Source of the DNA: Lachnospiraceae bacterium
GTDB taxonomy: Bacteria > Bacillota > Clostridia > Lachnospirales > Lachnospiraceae
DNA: 7,483 nucleotides
Assembly (NCBI GenBank): GCA_021200345.1
Contig: JAJQGR010000337.1
Coordinates: 1 to 7,483 of the forward strand
Direction: 5' to 3'
Shown: positions 1 through 5,763 of the stretch, piece after piece
Layout of the letters: the number at the start of each line of letters is the position of its first letter
Numbering within the stretch: position 1 is the stretch's first letter
The notes under the pieces: model-generated
What the model was told of the DNA's origin: nothing
Seen by the model: the letters and a program-made list of their open reading frames with translations, nothing else
Databases searched by the model: none
Made by a program: the position numbers and the translations under genes

Positions 1-1035
1 CTGGCTCCTCTTTCCGAGGCGCAGAGAATTGACGGCCTGGATGAGAATGAGACATCCAAGAGATATATGCACCATTACAACTTCCCGTCCTACTCCGTGG
101 GTGAGACCAAGGTCAGCCGCGGCCCGGGACGCCGTGAGATCGGTCACGGCGCGTTAGCGGAGCGTGCGCTGGTGCCGGTTCTGCCAAGCGAGGAGGAATT
201 CCCCTACGCCATCAGAACCGTGTCCGAGACCTTTGAGTCCAACGGCTCCACCTCTCAGGCATCGATCTGTGCGTCCACCATGTCTTTGATGGCGGCAGGC
301 GTTCCCATCAAAAAGCCGGTGGCAGGTATTTCCTGCGGACTGGTGACCGGCGATACCGATGACGATTATATTGTACTGACGGATATCCAGGGCCTGGAGG
401 ACTTCTTCGGCGATATGGACTTTAAGGTGGCCGGTACCAAGGATGGCATCACCGCCATCCAGATGGACATCAAGATCCATGGTCTGACCAGACCCATCGT
501 GGAGGAGGCGATCCGCCGTACCAGAGAAGCCAGAATGTATATTCTGGACAATGTCATGCTTCCCTGCATCAGCGAGCCACGTCCGGAGGTCGGCAAATAC
601 GCGCCCAAGATCATCTCCATGCAGATTGATCCCGAGAAGATCGGCGAGGTGGTGGGCCAGCGCGGCAAGACCATCAACGAGATCATTGCCCGTACCGGCG
701 TGAAGATTGATATCACCGATGACGGCATGGTATCCATCTGCGGCACCGACCAGAAGATGATGGACAGCGCACAGCAGATGATCCAGACCATCGTCACCGA
801 TTTTGAGGCGGGACAGGTCTTCAAGGGCAAGGTTGTCAGCATCAAGGAATTTGGCGCTTTCATCGAGTTTGCCCCCGGCAAAGAGGGGCTGGTGCACATC
901 TCCAAGATCTGCAAGGAGCGCATCAACCATGTGGAGGATGTACTGACTCTAGGCGATACTGTTACGGTTGTCTGCCTGGGCAAGGACAAGATGGGCCGCT
1001 TAAGCTTCTCCATGAAGGATGTTGCCCAGTTCTGA
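1..1035 (+). CDS. pnp: Polynucleotide phosphorylase (PNPase), C-terminal half, 5' end outside window
   Basis: PNPase is a trimeric 3'-5' exoribonuclease that degrades RNA phosphorolytically, releasing nucleoside diphosphates. The frame is open from base 1 and gives 344 residues, about the C-terminal half of a protein that is usually near 700 residues. Visible parts in order: the end of the second RNase PH domain, with the serine-rich SNGSTSQAS stretch (residues about 81-89) and the acidic active-site motif GDMDFKVAGT (about 137-146); a KH domain with its GxxG loop VVGQRGK (about 217-223); and an S1 RNA-binding domain from about 272 to near the end, with the usual GxVxxIKEFGAFIEF pattern. The stop is followed directly by a terminator. 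Codon choice is rich in C-ending codons compared with the downstream genes, fitting a highly expressed housekeeping gene. The identification is secure. Nothing can be said about its promoter or autoregulatory leader because they lie outside the window. Confidence 0.98.
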   Translation: MAPLSEAQRIDGLDENETSKRYMHHYNFPSYSVGETKVSRGPGRREIGHGALAERALVPVLPSEEEFPYAIRTVSETFESNGSTSQASICASTMSLMAAGVPIKKPVAGISCGLVTGDTDDDYIVLTDIQGLEDFFGDMDFKVAGTKDGITAIQMDIKIHGLTRPIVEEAIRRTREARMYILDNVMLPCISEPRPEVGKYAPKIISMQIDPEKIGEVVGQRGKTINEIIARTGVKIDITDDGMVSICGTDQKMMDSAQQMIQTIVTDFEAGQVFKGKVVSIKEFGAFIEFAPGKEGLVHISKICKERINHVEDVLTLGDTVTVVCLGKDKMGRLSFSMKDVAQF

Positions 1036-1063
1036 TTGAAAGCTTAACTGAATTCAAAATATT

Positions 1064-1098
1064 TCCCCGGGAGTTTTTGAGATTCCCGGGGATTTTTT
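1064..1098 (+). terminator. Intrinsic terminator of pnp
   Basis: A perfect 9-bp stem, TCCCCGGGA (1064-1072) with TCCCGGGGA (1084-1092), closes an 11-nt loop and is followed by six T (1093-1098). It lies 28 bases after the pnp stop codon. Confidence 0.93.
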
Positions 1099-1144
1099 CA
1101 CCGTTTCCTCTGAGTTTATATGCTGAGTTTATATAATAAATCTC

Positions 1145-1173
1145 TTGATTTTACGGCGGCTTTCGGTTATGAT
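1145..1173 (+). promoter_or_regulatory. Sigma-A-type promoter of the tRNA gene
   Basis: TTGATT (1145-1150) is followed by a 17-base spacer and TATGAT (1168-1173), close to the TTGACA/TATAAT consensus at the ideal spacing. Transcription would begin near 1180, about 10 bases before the mature tRNA. Confidence 0.75.
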
Positions 1174-1190
1174 AAGAAAGTACGATTTCT

Positions 1191-1277
1191 GGAGAGTTAG
1201 CGAAGTGGCCGTAACGCGCCGCACTCGAAATGCGGTTATCCTTTTTGGGTACGTGGGTTCGAATCCCACACTCTCCG
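1191..1277 (+). tRNA. tRNA-Ser, anticodon CGA
   Basis: This class II tRNA reads the serine codon UCG. The acceptor stem GGAGAGT (1191-1197) pairs with ACTCTCC (1270-1276), and the discriminator base is G (1277), as is usual for serine. The anticodon stem CCGCA/TGCGG encloses the loop CTCGAAA, with anticodon CGA at 1226-1228. A long variable arm (about 1237-1251, TATCC pairing with GGGTA) marks the serine/leucine/tyrosine class. The T arm is GTGGG-TTCGAAT-CCCAC (1253-1269). The CCA tail is not encoded. The gene is monocistronic, with its own promoter and terminator. Confidence 0.97.
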
Positions 1278-1330
1278 TTTTGATGAGTTTTTGGCGGGCA
1301 AGCCTGCCTGCAGAGGAATATTTGATTTAA

Positions 1331-1367
1331 AACAGTGTCTGACTTTTGGAGTCCGGCACTGTTTTTT
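1331..1367 (+). terminator. Intrinsic terminator of the tRNA transcript
   Basis: A stem of 13 positions (1331-1343 with 1351-1363) with one G-U pair and one T/C mismatch closes a 7-nt loop. A run of T (1362-1367) follows. The 1278-1330 trailer between tRNA and terminator also has a short GC hairpin (1293-1308) without a T-run, perhaps a processing signal. Confidence 0.88.
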
Positions 1368-1429
1368 ATGTTCATTTGCCGTAAATCTTAAGAAAATTTG
1401 CGGCGGTTTTTAAAAAGTCTGCCGTAGAA

Positions 1430-1456
1430 TGAAACCGGGACCAGAGTTTTTGCGTC
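1430..1456 (+). promoter_or_regulatory. Candidate ECF-type promoter upstream of the sigma-factor gene
   Basis: TGAAAC (1430-1435) is followed by 17 bases and CGTC (1453-1456). This resembles the -35/-10 pattern used by Bacillus-type ECF sigma factors (TGAAAC, N16-17, CGTA or CGTC). It lies about 110-120 bases before the likely sigma start, in the gene-free stretch 1368-1568. The same stretch holds a perfect 6-bp hairpin AATTCC/GGAATT (1516-1533). The motif match is visible; autoregulation by the adjacent sigma factor is inferred. Confidence 0.5.
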
Positions 1457-1568
1457 TTATAGTTCAGAAAGGGAAAACATCTGTGACGAAGAAGCGAGGG
1501 CCAGCGTAAAAGGGGAATTCCTGCAATGGAATTTGCGGGAAAGTTGCATGAGAAAATACGGAGGGGGA

Positions 1569-2138
1569 TTGATTTTGCGGGACAATGAAATAGTGGCGCT
1601 GTACTGGAAGCGGGACGAGGCAGCGCTGAGAGAAACAGAGAAAAAATACGGAAAGTATCTAAAGAAAATCGCGTTCAATGTGCTGGCGGATTTTGAAGAC
1701 AGCGAGGAGTGCGTGAATGATACTTATTTCAAGGCGTGGAACTCCATGCCGACGCAGAGGCCGGAATTTCTGGCGACTTATCTGGGAGCGCTCACACGCC
1801 ACGGCGCCATCGATCTGTACAGAAGAAAAAACAGCCAAAAGAGGGTTGGTTCCCAGTATGCGGTGGCCCTGGAGGAGCTGGGAGACTGTGCTTCCGCAGG
1901 AAATGTGACAGAGCAGGAGGTGGAACTGCATATTCTGGGGGAGGTGATCAATGTATATCTGAAAACGGTGCCTGAGGAGGCCAGGGACGCATTCATCGGC
2001 CGGTATTATTTTCATGATTCTATAGAGGAAATCGCGGGGTACTGCCGCGTTTCCGTGCCGAAAGTAAAGAGCATGCTGTACCGGCTTCGGAAAGGGCTCA
2101 GGGCATTTCTGGAAGAGGAGGGCTATTATGATGAATAA
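1569..2138 (+). CDS. ECF-like RNA polymerase sigma factor (sigma-70 family)
   Basis: The product directs RNA polymerase to a small set of promoters. With the TTG start at 1569 it has 189 residues. A sigma region 2 runs from about 20 to 87, with the hallmark DSEECVNDTYFKAWNSMP helix for core binding and -10 recognition. A linker of about 40 residues follows, then sigma region 4 (about 128-178), with a helix-turn-helix around SIEEIAGYCRVSVPKVKSML. There is no region 1.1 or 3, which fits the ECF/group 4 type. Start choice is uncertain. GGAGGGGG at 1560-1567 sits just before TTG 1569 and TTG 1575, and a protein starting MIL-x-D resembles family members. ATG 1548 and TTG 1533 are in frame but have poor ribosome binding sites. 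Its end overlaps the next gene by 11 bases, indicating translational coupling to a membrane partner. Confidence 0.92.
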   Translation: MILRDNEIVALYWKRDEAALRETEKKYGKYLKKIAFNVLADFEDSEECVNDTYFKAWNSMPTQRPEFLATYLGALTRHGAIDLYRRKNSQKRVGSQYAVALEELGDCASAGNVTEQEVELHILGEVINVYLKTVPEEARDAFIGRYYFHDSIEEIAGYCRVSVPKVKSMLYRLRKGLRAFLEEEGYYDE

Positions 2139-3366
2139 AAACGATATCAGCGATGCAATGGCGTTTCTGGACGAGGATCTGATCCGGCACACGGAGCTTT
2201 TGCGCAAAAAACATGCCCGGGAAATGCGGGAAAACGGGAAAAGAAGAGAGCGTCTGCGGTCTGGCGCGGTGGCCGCTGCATGCGTGCTGCTTCTGGGAAT
2301 TCTGGTCGCGCTGATGGTGATCGTTTTGAATGGAGGCTGGTCCGCCGGGCAGGGGAATCTGAACGAAGGCATAACGGTAAAGGAAGAAGGAGAGTCCGGG
2401 GAAAACGGATCATCCGGGTCGGAGAATATGCTGACTTCAGGGTTGGAAGAAGAGGCCACGGAGGGAGTGGAGGGTTATGTCGCGATTGAGGCGATATTAG
2501 CGCAGTTAGAACAGGAGGAAGAAGGCGCATCCACAGAAAATAGCTCGTCGGAGATGTCGGAGATGCTTCTGAGCGCCGTGGATCTCGGGGAGTATGTGGG
2601 CCTGTATGAAGTGATTTCCCAGTCACATTCGGAAGGAGGGGTTCTGTCTGAGAGTATTGGAGATATGGTGGCAGGCAGCGAGTCTTTATCTGTAAATGAC
2701 AGGACAGAGATAGTGGACGGATATTACCGGGTTGCGGGACATGAAGATCTGCAATATCTGATTTATAAAGAAACTCACGCAGTATATGCAGGTGAAGGGA
2801 CTTACGCATACACCGCAGATGGGGATGTAATCGAGGCAGACTACTATTTTCTTCTGAAATTTGTCTGCTTTGACAATGAAGAGTACGCCTACAGCGACGT
2901 CCTGAGCCTGGTTTATCAGATTCACTCCGCGGAGGATATTCAGCAGATTCTGGTGAAGCCGTCTAAAGCGGACAATACGGACACGGGGAAAGCACTGCAG
3001 GAGCAGATTGGGGAAAGCATTGTGACGGATGCGGAGGATCTTGAGGCGTTTTATGAGATTCTGTCCTCCCTGACATGCTACGGCATCGACCACTGGGATT
3101 TGATTGATTTGGGAAACTGGGAGATTGCCGCGGACTCAGCGGTCAATAGTGATTTCCAAACCTGGTCGAGGGTTCTGGTTGAGCGGTATCTGACCATCAC
3201 CACGGATTATGGAAATGAAATTGACAGCCTGAAATATACCGCGTATTCGGATATGTTTTATGAATTCCGCGGGATCGCCTACAGTGCGCCGAGCGAGGAG
3301 CAGGCGGAGCAGATCTGTGAGATTCTGGGGATTGAGGTAAGCCGTACGGAATATAATCTGGACTAA
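2128..3366 (+). CDS. Single-pass membrane protein, putative anti-sigma factor/sensor
   Basis: The 412-residue protein has a cytoplasmic N-terminal segment (1-45, with the short motif DAMAFLDEDLI), one membrane helix (about 46-68, AAACVLLLGILVALMVIVL), a very acidic Ser/Glu/Gly-rich linker (about 72-145) and a large extracytoplasmic domain (about 150-412). The basic stretch KRRERLR just before the helix supports an N-in topology. The start overlaps the sigma gene by 11 bases, with GAGGAGGG five bases upstream of ATG 2128; ATG 2131 is an equally possible start. The overlap with an ECF sigma gene, the cytoplasmic head and the single helix fit an anti-sigma factor that holds the sigma at the membrane and senses something outside. 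There is no recognisable zinc anti-sigma (HxxxCxxC) motif. I do not recognise the outer domain as a named fold, so the anti-sigma role is inferred mainly from context. Confidence 0.88.
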   Translation: MMNKNDISDAMAFLDEDLIRHTELLRKKHAREMRENGKRRERLRSGAVAAACVLLLGILVALMVIVLNGGWSAGQGNLNEGITVKEEGESGENGSSGSENMLTSGLEEEATEGVEGYVAIEAILAQLEQEEEGASTENSSSEMSEMLLSAVDLGEYVGLYEVISQSHSEGGVLSESIGDMVAGSESLSVNDRTEIVDGYYRVAGHEDLQYLIYKETHAVYAGEGTYAYTADGDVIEADYYFLLKFVCFDNEEYAYSDVLSLVYQIHSAEDIQQILVKPSKADNTDTGKALQEQIGESIVTDAEDLEAFYEILSSLTCYGIDHWDLIDLGNWEIAADSAVNSDFQTWSRVLVERYLTITTDYGNEIDSLKYTAYSDMFYEFRGIAYSAPSEEQAEQICEILGIEVSRTEYNLD

Positions 3367-3402
3367 CACAACCTGTGTGATAATCATCAGTAATAAAATA
3401 CG

Positions 3403-3459
3403 GCAATCTGCGCATATACCGCTGCCCGTATATTTGTGCGGATTGCATTTTGATTTTTT
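3403..3459 (+). terminator. Intrinsic terminator of the sigma/anti-sigma operon
   Basis: A 12-bp stem (3403-3414 with 3435-3446, two G-T wobbles) is extended by a short inner AT helix. A T-rich tail runs to 3459. It lies 36 bases after the stop of the membrane protein gene. The T-rich tail overlaps the -35 element of the next promoter. Confidence 0.75.
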
Positions 3460-3478
3460 CTCTGAAATTCTGTAAAAT
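3450..3478 (+). promoter_or_regulatory. Sigma-A-type promoter for the leader and DUF2798-type gene
   Basis: TTGATT (3450-3455), a 17-base spacer and TAAAAT (3473-3478) give a good sigma-A match. Predicted transcription starts near 3485, leaving a leader of about 135 nt before ATG 3621. The -35 hexamer lies inside the T-rich tail of the preceding terminator. Confidence 0.65.
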
Positions 3479-3499
3479 AAGAGAGTAATACAGGGACGA

Positions 3500-3585
3500 C
3501 ACAAGTGGCGCTGTGCGCGTAAATCTGATCACGGGACGATGTAGACCGGGACAGATTCGCATGCACAGCGCTGCCTGTGTTTTTT
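3500..3585 (+). promoter_or_regulatory. Long leader hairpin followed by a T-run (possible attenuator or short terminated RNA)
   Basis: Bases 3500-3527 pair with 3552-3579 over 28 positions: 21 Watson-Crick pairs, 4 G-T wobbles and 3 A/C mismatches, including an uninterrupted 9-bp core GCGCTGTGC/GCACAGCGC. The loop is 24 nt. Six T (3580-3585) follow at once, so the structure has the form of an intrinsic terminator lying between the promoter near 3450 and the start at 3621. GGGAC occurs three times (3493, 3533 and 3548). It could be an attenuator, a terminated small RNA or a relic palindromic element. I cannot match it to a known riboswitch class. Confidence 0.55.
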
Positions 3586-3620
3586 ACTGTCATTTTTTAT
3601 GGGCACGAGGAGGAAAAAAT

Positions 3621-4163
3621 ATGCCTGAAAACAAGTTTCAACGAATGATTTTCGCACTGATTACCGTTATTATCACGGTACATGGCTATGTATTTTACAG
3701 CCTGTATGTGATCAACGGCGCAACACTGATGGAAGTAACCGGAGCGGATTCCGTGCTTCATGCCATCCAGGCGCAGGGCGGCGTGTACATGTTTGGAAGA
3801 ATGCTGCCGATCTGGGCACTGATCCTGATCGAGTTTTGCTTTGCGTATGCGCTGGAATGTCTGATGGGAAGCCCCTGCTCTTTCAAGCTGGCGTGTAAAA
3901 ATTTCAACCCACGGGAAACTCATCCTGTCATCTTTGAAAGCGCTGTCATCAGTGCGACAGTGGGGCTGATGGTTCCGGCCATGAGCTTTTTGGCCGCGAT
4001 CTTTTACTATCCGTATTACAATGGGTTTCACATTCTGACATTTCTGGCCAACTGGCTGAAGCTGGTGTGCTATAATTTCCCATTTGCGTTCTTCAGTCAG
4101 CTGTTTTTCATTCAGCCGTTTGTAAGAACAGTATTTAAACTGATTTTCAGAAAATCCAAATAA
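3621..4163 (+). CDS. DUF2798-type integral membrane protein, four helices
   Basis: This 180-residue hydrophobic protein has four predicted membrane helices (about 8-31, 60-82, 103-128 and 143-172), joined by short charged loops such as CKNFNPRETHP. The two halves have a similar two-helix plan, as expected for the small DUF2798 membrane family, which it resembles from its opening KFQRMIFALITVIITVHGY onward. No transport or catalytic motif is visible and the function is unknown. ATG 3621 is chosen because GAGGAGG (3607-3613) lies seven bases upstream and the protein begins just before the first helix. An upstream in-frame GTG at 3513 would add 36 residues read through the leader hairpin and has no ribosome binding site. 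The gene appears monocistronic, under the promoter at 3450 and ending at a terminator. Confidence 0.88.
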   Translation: MPENKFQRMIFALITVIITVHGYVFYSLYVINGATLMEVTGADSVLHAIQAQGGVYMFGRMLPIWALILIEFCFAYALECLMGSPCSFKLACKNFNPRETHPVIFESAVISATVGLMVPAMSFLAAIFYYPYYNGFHILTFLANWLKLVCYNFPFAFFSQLFFIQPFVRTVFKLIFRKSK

Positions 4164-4171
4164 ATGCAAGT

Positions 4172-4214
4172 AACAGGCTTCACGATACGCGGGAATATCA
4201 TGGAGCCTGTTTTT
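4172..4214 (+). terminator. Intrinsic terminator after the DUF2798-type gene
   Basis: AACAGGCT (4172-4179) pairs with AGCCTGTT (4204-4211). The stem is extended inward by TCA/TGG pairing and, past one mismatch, by another short helix. It is followed by TTTT. It separates this gene from the convergent regulator, which ends at 4226. The opposite strand lacks a clear T-run. Confidence 0.82.
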
Positions 4215-4225
4215 GAGTAATAGAA

Positions 4226-4708
4226 TTATACGGAAGCCACGATATCTTTTAATGCACTTCTGTCAAGAACATAAACCTTTCGATAAGCGCACTGCACCAG
4301 GTGCTTTTTTTCAAATTCTTTCAGCACAGAACTGACGGTTGGCCTGGCCAGTCCCAGGCACCAGGCGATTTCCTCATGAGTATAGGGCAGGCATCCGGAT
4401 GAAATATCCTTATCCGGATTGTCCTGGTCTGTTTCCTCCAGCAGAAACGATGCGATTTTCTGGCGCCGGTCCATGAAGCGGAAAGCGTGCAGAGAATAGG
4501 AGAGATGGTTCATGGTCTCGGAGCAGTGCTGCAACACCCTGGCCAGAACATCCGGCGTCTGACAAAGGAAAGGAATCAGCGCGTCTATGGTGCAGCAGAT
4601 CAGTTCCACATCGGTGACGGCAATGACAGTGGTAGGGCGCAGGCTTTTGCTCAGAAAAGAAGATTCTCCGAACAGGTTGATTTCCTCATCTGTAAATTTG
4701 ATCTCCAT
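4226..4708 (-). CDS. Crp/Fnr-family transcriptional regulator, N-terminally shortened
   Basis: The 160-residue product has the back part of a cyclic-nucleotide-type sensor barrel (LFGESSF at 12-18, then RPTTVIAVTDVEL at 24-36). A long dimerisation helix follows (about 45-80), then a winged helix-turn-helix (about 84-158) with YTHEEIAWCLGLARPTVSSV as the recognition unit. Full-length relatives are usually about 220-230 residues, so roughly the first 60-70 residues (most of the beta barrel) are absent. ATG 4708 is the only canonical start I find: the frame stays open further upstream but offers no ATG, GTG or TTG, and its translation does not look like a barrel. A GGAGGAGG-like site lies about 13 bases before the ATG, which is long. 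No cysteine cluster typical of [4Fe-4S] FNR is present in what remains. The gene faces a D-lactate dehydrogenase-like gene, its probable original target. It may be a decayed gene or a DNA-binding stub. Confidence 0.82.
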   Translation of the reverse strand: MEIKFTDEEINLFGESSFLSKSLRPTTVIAVTDVELICCTIDALIPFLCQTPDVLARVLQHCSETMNHLSYSLHAFRFMDRRQKIASFLLEETDQDNPDKDISSGCLPYTHEEIAWCLGLARPTVSSVLKEFEKKHLVQCAYRKVYVLDRSALKDIVASV

Positions 4709-4748
4709 ATCAGAAAGCGTTCCTCCTCCCGGATTTGAAATGAATATC

Positions 4749-4812
4749 GGATAATTGTCATCCTGATTACATTTAGGATAGCATTGATTCTGATAAAATA
4801 CAATAAATATTG
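4749..4812. promoter_or_regulatory. Divergent regulatory region with FNR-like dyad
   Basis: In the 123-base spacer, TTGATTCTGATAAA (4784-4797) matches the FNR-type TTGAT-N4-ATCAA dyad at nine of ten positions. It overlaps a possible -10 element, TAAAAT (4794-4799), for the rightward gene. A second small dyad, CAATA-AA-TATTG, lies at 4801-4812. TTGTCA (4755-4760) with TAGCAT (4779-4784) at an 18-base spacing is another possible rightward promoter. A Crp/Fnr-type gene lies directly alongside, which makes an operator plausible, but the motif is short and may be chance. Confidence 0.35.
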
Positions 4813-4831
4813 AGAGATTCAGGAGGTGCCT

Positions 4832-5672
4832 ATGAAAATCATTGCGTATGAGGTGCGGGAGGATGAGAGACCATACTTTTATGAGCTGGAAGAGAATCTG
4901 GGGGCGGAGCTGATATTGACACAGGAGGTTCCTTCTCTTGAAAATGGATTACGCAAAAAAGATTGGACTGCCGGTTTGTAACGCCGCCTACGGACCGAAT
5001 GGCGTGGCGGAATACACCGTCATGCTGATGCTTTTGTGCATCCGGCATTATAAGGCGGCGCTCTGGCGTATGCAGGTAAATGATTATTCTCTGGGCGGCC
5101 TATACGGGAGAGAGCTTAAGAATTTGACGGTCGGCATTCTGGGGACCGGGAGGATTGGAACGCAGGTGGCACAAATCCTTTCCGGGTTTGGCTGCCGCGT
5201 GCTTGGCTATGATGTTTATCAGGGAAAAGCGTCCCAGTGGCTTACCTATACCGATCTGGATACTGTTTACAGAGAAAGCGACATTATTACTGTCCATCTG
5301 AATCTCAATGAAAAAACACGGCATATGATCAACAGAGAATCCATTCAAAAAATGAAGCCGGGAGTGATTCTGATCAACTGCGCCCGCGGCGCACTGATGG
5401 ATACTGACGCTCTGATAGAAGGAATTGAGCAAAAAAAGCTTGGGGGACTGGGCCTTGACTGCTTTGAGCATGAAGAGGGGATTTATCATCAAAACCGCCG
5501 CGATGACATTATCAGCAACCGGTCTATGGCCTATCTGCGCCAGTTTCCCAATGTGGTTATGACCCAGCACATGGCGTTCTTTACAGATGCCGCCGTTTAT
5601 GATATGGTGAGATGCGGGGTGGAGGGGATCCTCTCTGTCCTGGAAACAGGAAACTATGAAACGCTGTTATAG
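4832..5672 (+). pseudogene. D-lactate dehydrogenase-like (D-2-hydroxyacid dehydrogenase) gene with internal deletion and frameshift
   Basis: The family interconverts 2-keto acids and D-2-hydroxyacids with NAD(H), typically pyruvate and D-lactate. The true start is ATG 4832 behind AGGAGG (4821-4826). It gives the expected N-terminus MKIIAYEVREDERPYFYEL and 38 family-like residues to about PSLEN, then leaves frame and stops at 4979-4981. The homologous protein resumes in another frame at about 4941-4946 (MDYAKKIGLPVCN) and continues normally to 5672. About 55-60 residues of the N-terminal catalytic domain, expected between these points, are missing. Together the two pieces give about 280 residues against a usual 320-335. 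The junction near 4940 is therefore a deletion whose length is not a multiple of three. A sequencing or assembly error could imitate the frameshift, but not easily the missing segment. Identity of the family is secure; non-function is inferred. Confidence 0.8.
4938..5672 (+). CDS. Readable C-terminal fragment of the D-lactate dehydrogenase-like protein
   Basis: This is the long open frame within the broken gene, 244 residues from TTG 4938 (ATG 4944 also possible). It keeps the whole NAD-binding Rossmann domain: GTGRIG (69-74) with the acidic residue D92 that binds the adenosine ribose. It also keeps the catalytic trio of the family: Arg150 in NCARGAL, Glu177 in DCFEHE and His211 in MTQHMAF. 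The ending AYLRQFPNVVMTQHMAFFTDAAV is typical of the D-LDH/VanH branch. It lacks most of the N-terminal substrate-binding half. By chance, AGGAGG at 4923-4928, coding in the upstream fragment, sits nine bases before TTG 4938, so the fragment could be translated. Activity without the missing region is unlikely. Confidence 0.6.
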   Translation: MKMDYAKKIGLPVCNAAYGPNGVAEYTVMLMLLCIRHYKAALWRMQVNDYSLGGLYGRELKNLTVGILGTGRIGTQVAQILSGFGCRVLGYDVYQGKASQWLTYTDLDTVYRESDIITVHLNLNEKTRHMINRESIQKMKPGVILINCARGALMDTDALIEGIEQKKLGGLGLDCFEHEEGIYHQNRRDDIISNRSMAYLRQFPNVVMTQHMAFFTDAAVYDMVRCGVEGILSVLETGNYETLL

Positions 5673-5763
5673 AGAAGTAAAATCTGCACAAAAGAGATAT
5701 TTTGCTTCCGAAGAGGGAAAGCGTGAAATAATTTCAGATGGAGTATGATAAGGAGAAAGCAGC

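Noticed and set aside
1191..1277. tRNA-Ser as an integration site for a mobile island
   Set aside because: No integrase gene is present and no repeat of the tRNA 3' end is seen further along the window.
1151..1375. Minus-strand frame of 74 codons across the tRNA, containing the peptide GECGIRTHV
   Set aside because: It is the antisense of the tRNA-Ser gene. This peptide type is a well-known false gene call over such tRNAs.
1533..1568. N-terminal extension of the sigma factor from TTG 1533 or ATG 1548
   Set aside because: The extra residues look unlike the family, and the strong GGAGGGGG site lies inside the extension, just before TTG 1569/1575.
1659..2459. Long minus-strand open frame opposite the sigma/anti-sigma genes, and similar long antisense frames opposite pnp
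   Set aside because: They are shadows of clear genes, with low-complexity Ser/Pro/Arg-rich or otherwise family-less translations.
3513..3620. GTG-started 36-codon extension of the DUF2798-type protein
   Set aside because: It would be translated through the long hairpin with no ribosome site, while ATG 3621 has an excellent one.
3599..3628. Nine-codon frame (MGTRRKKYA) overlapping the start at 3621, a possible leader peptide
   Set aside because: No Shine-Dalgarno site precedes it, and its arginine/lysine codons are simply the ribosome site and A-run of the real gene.
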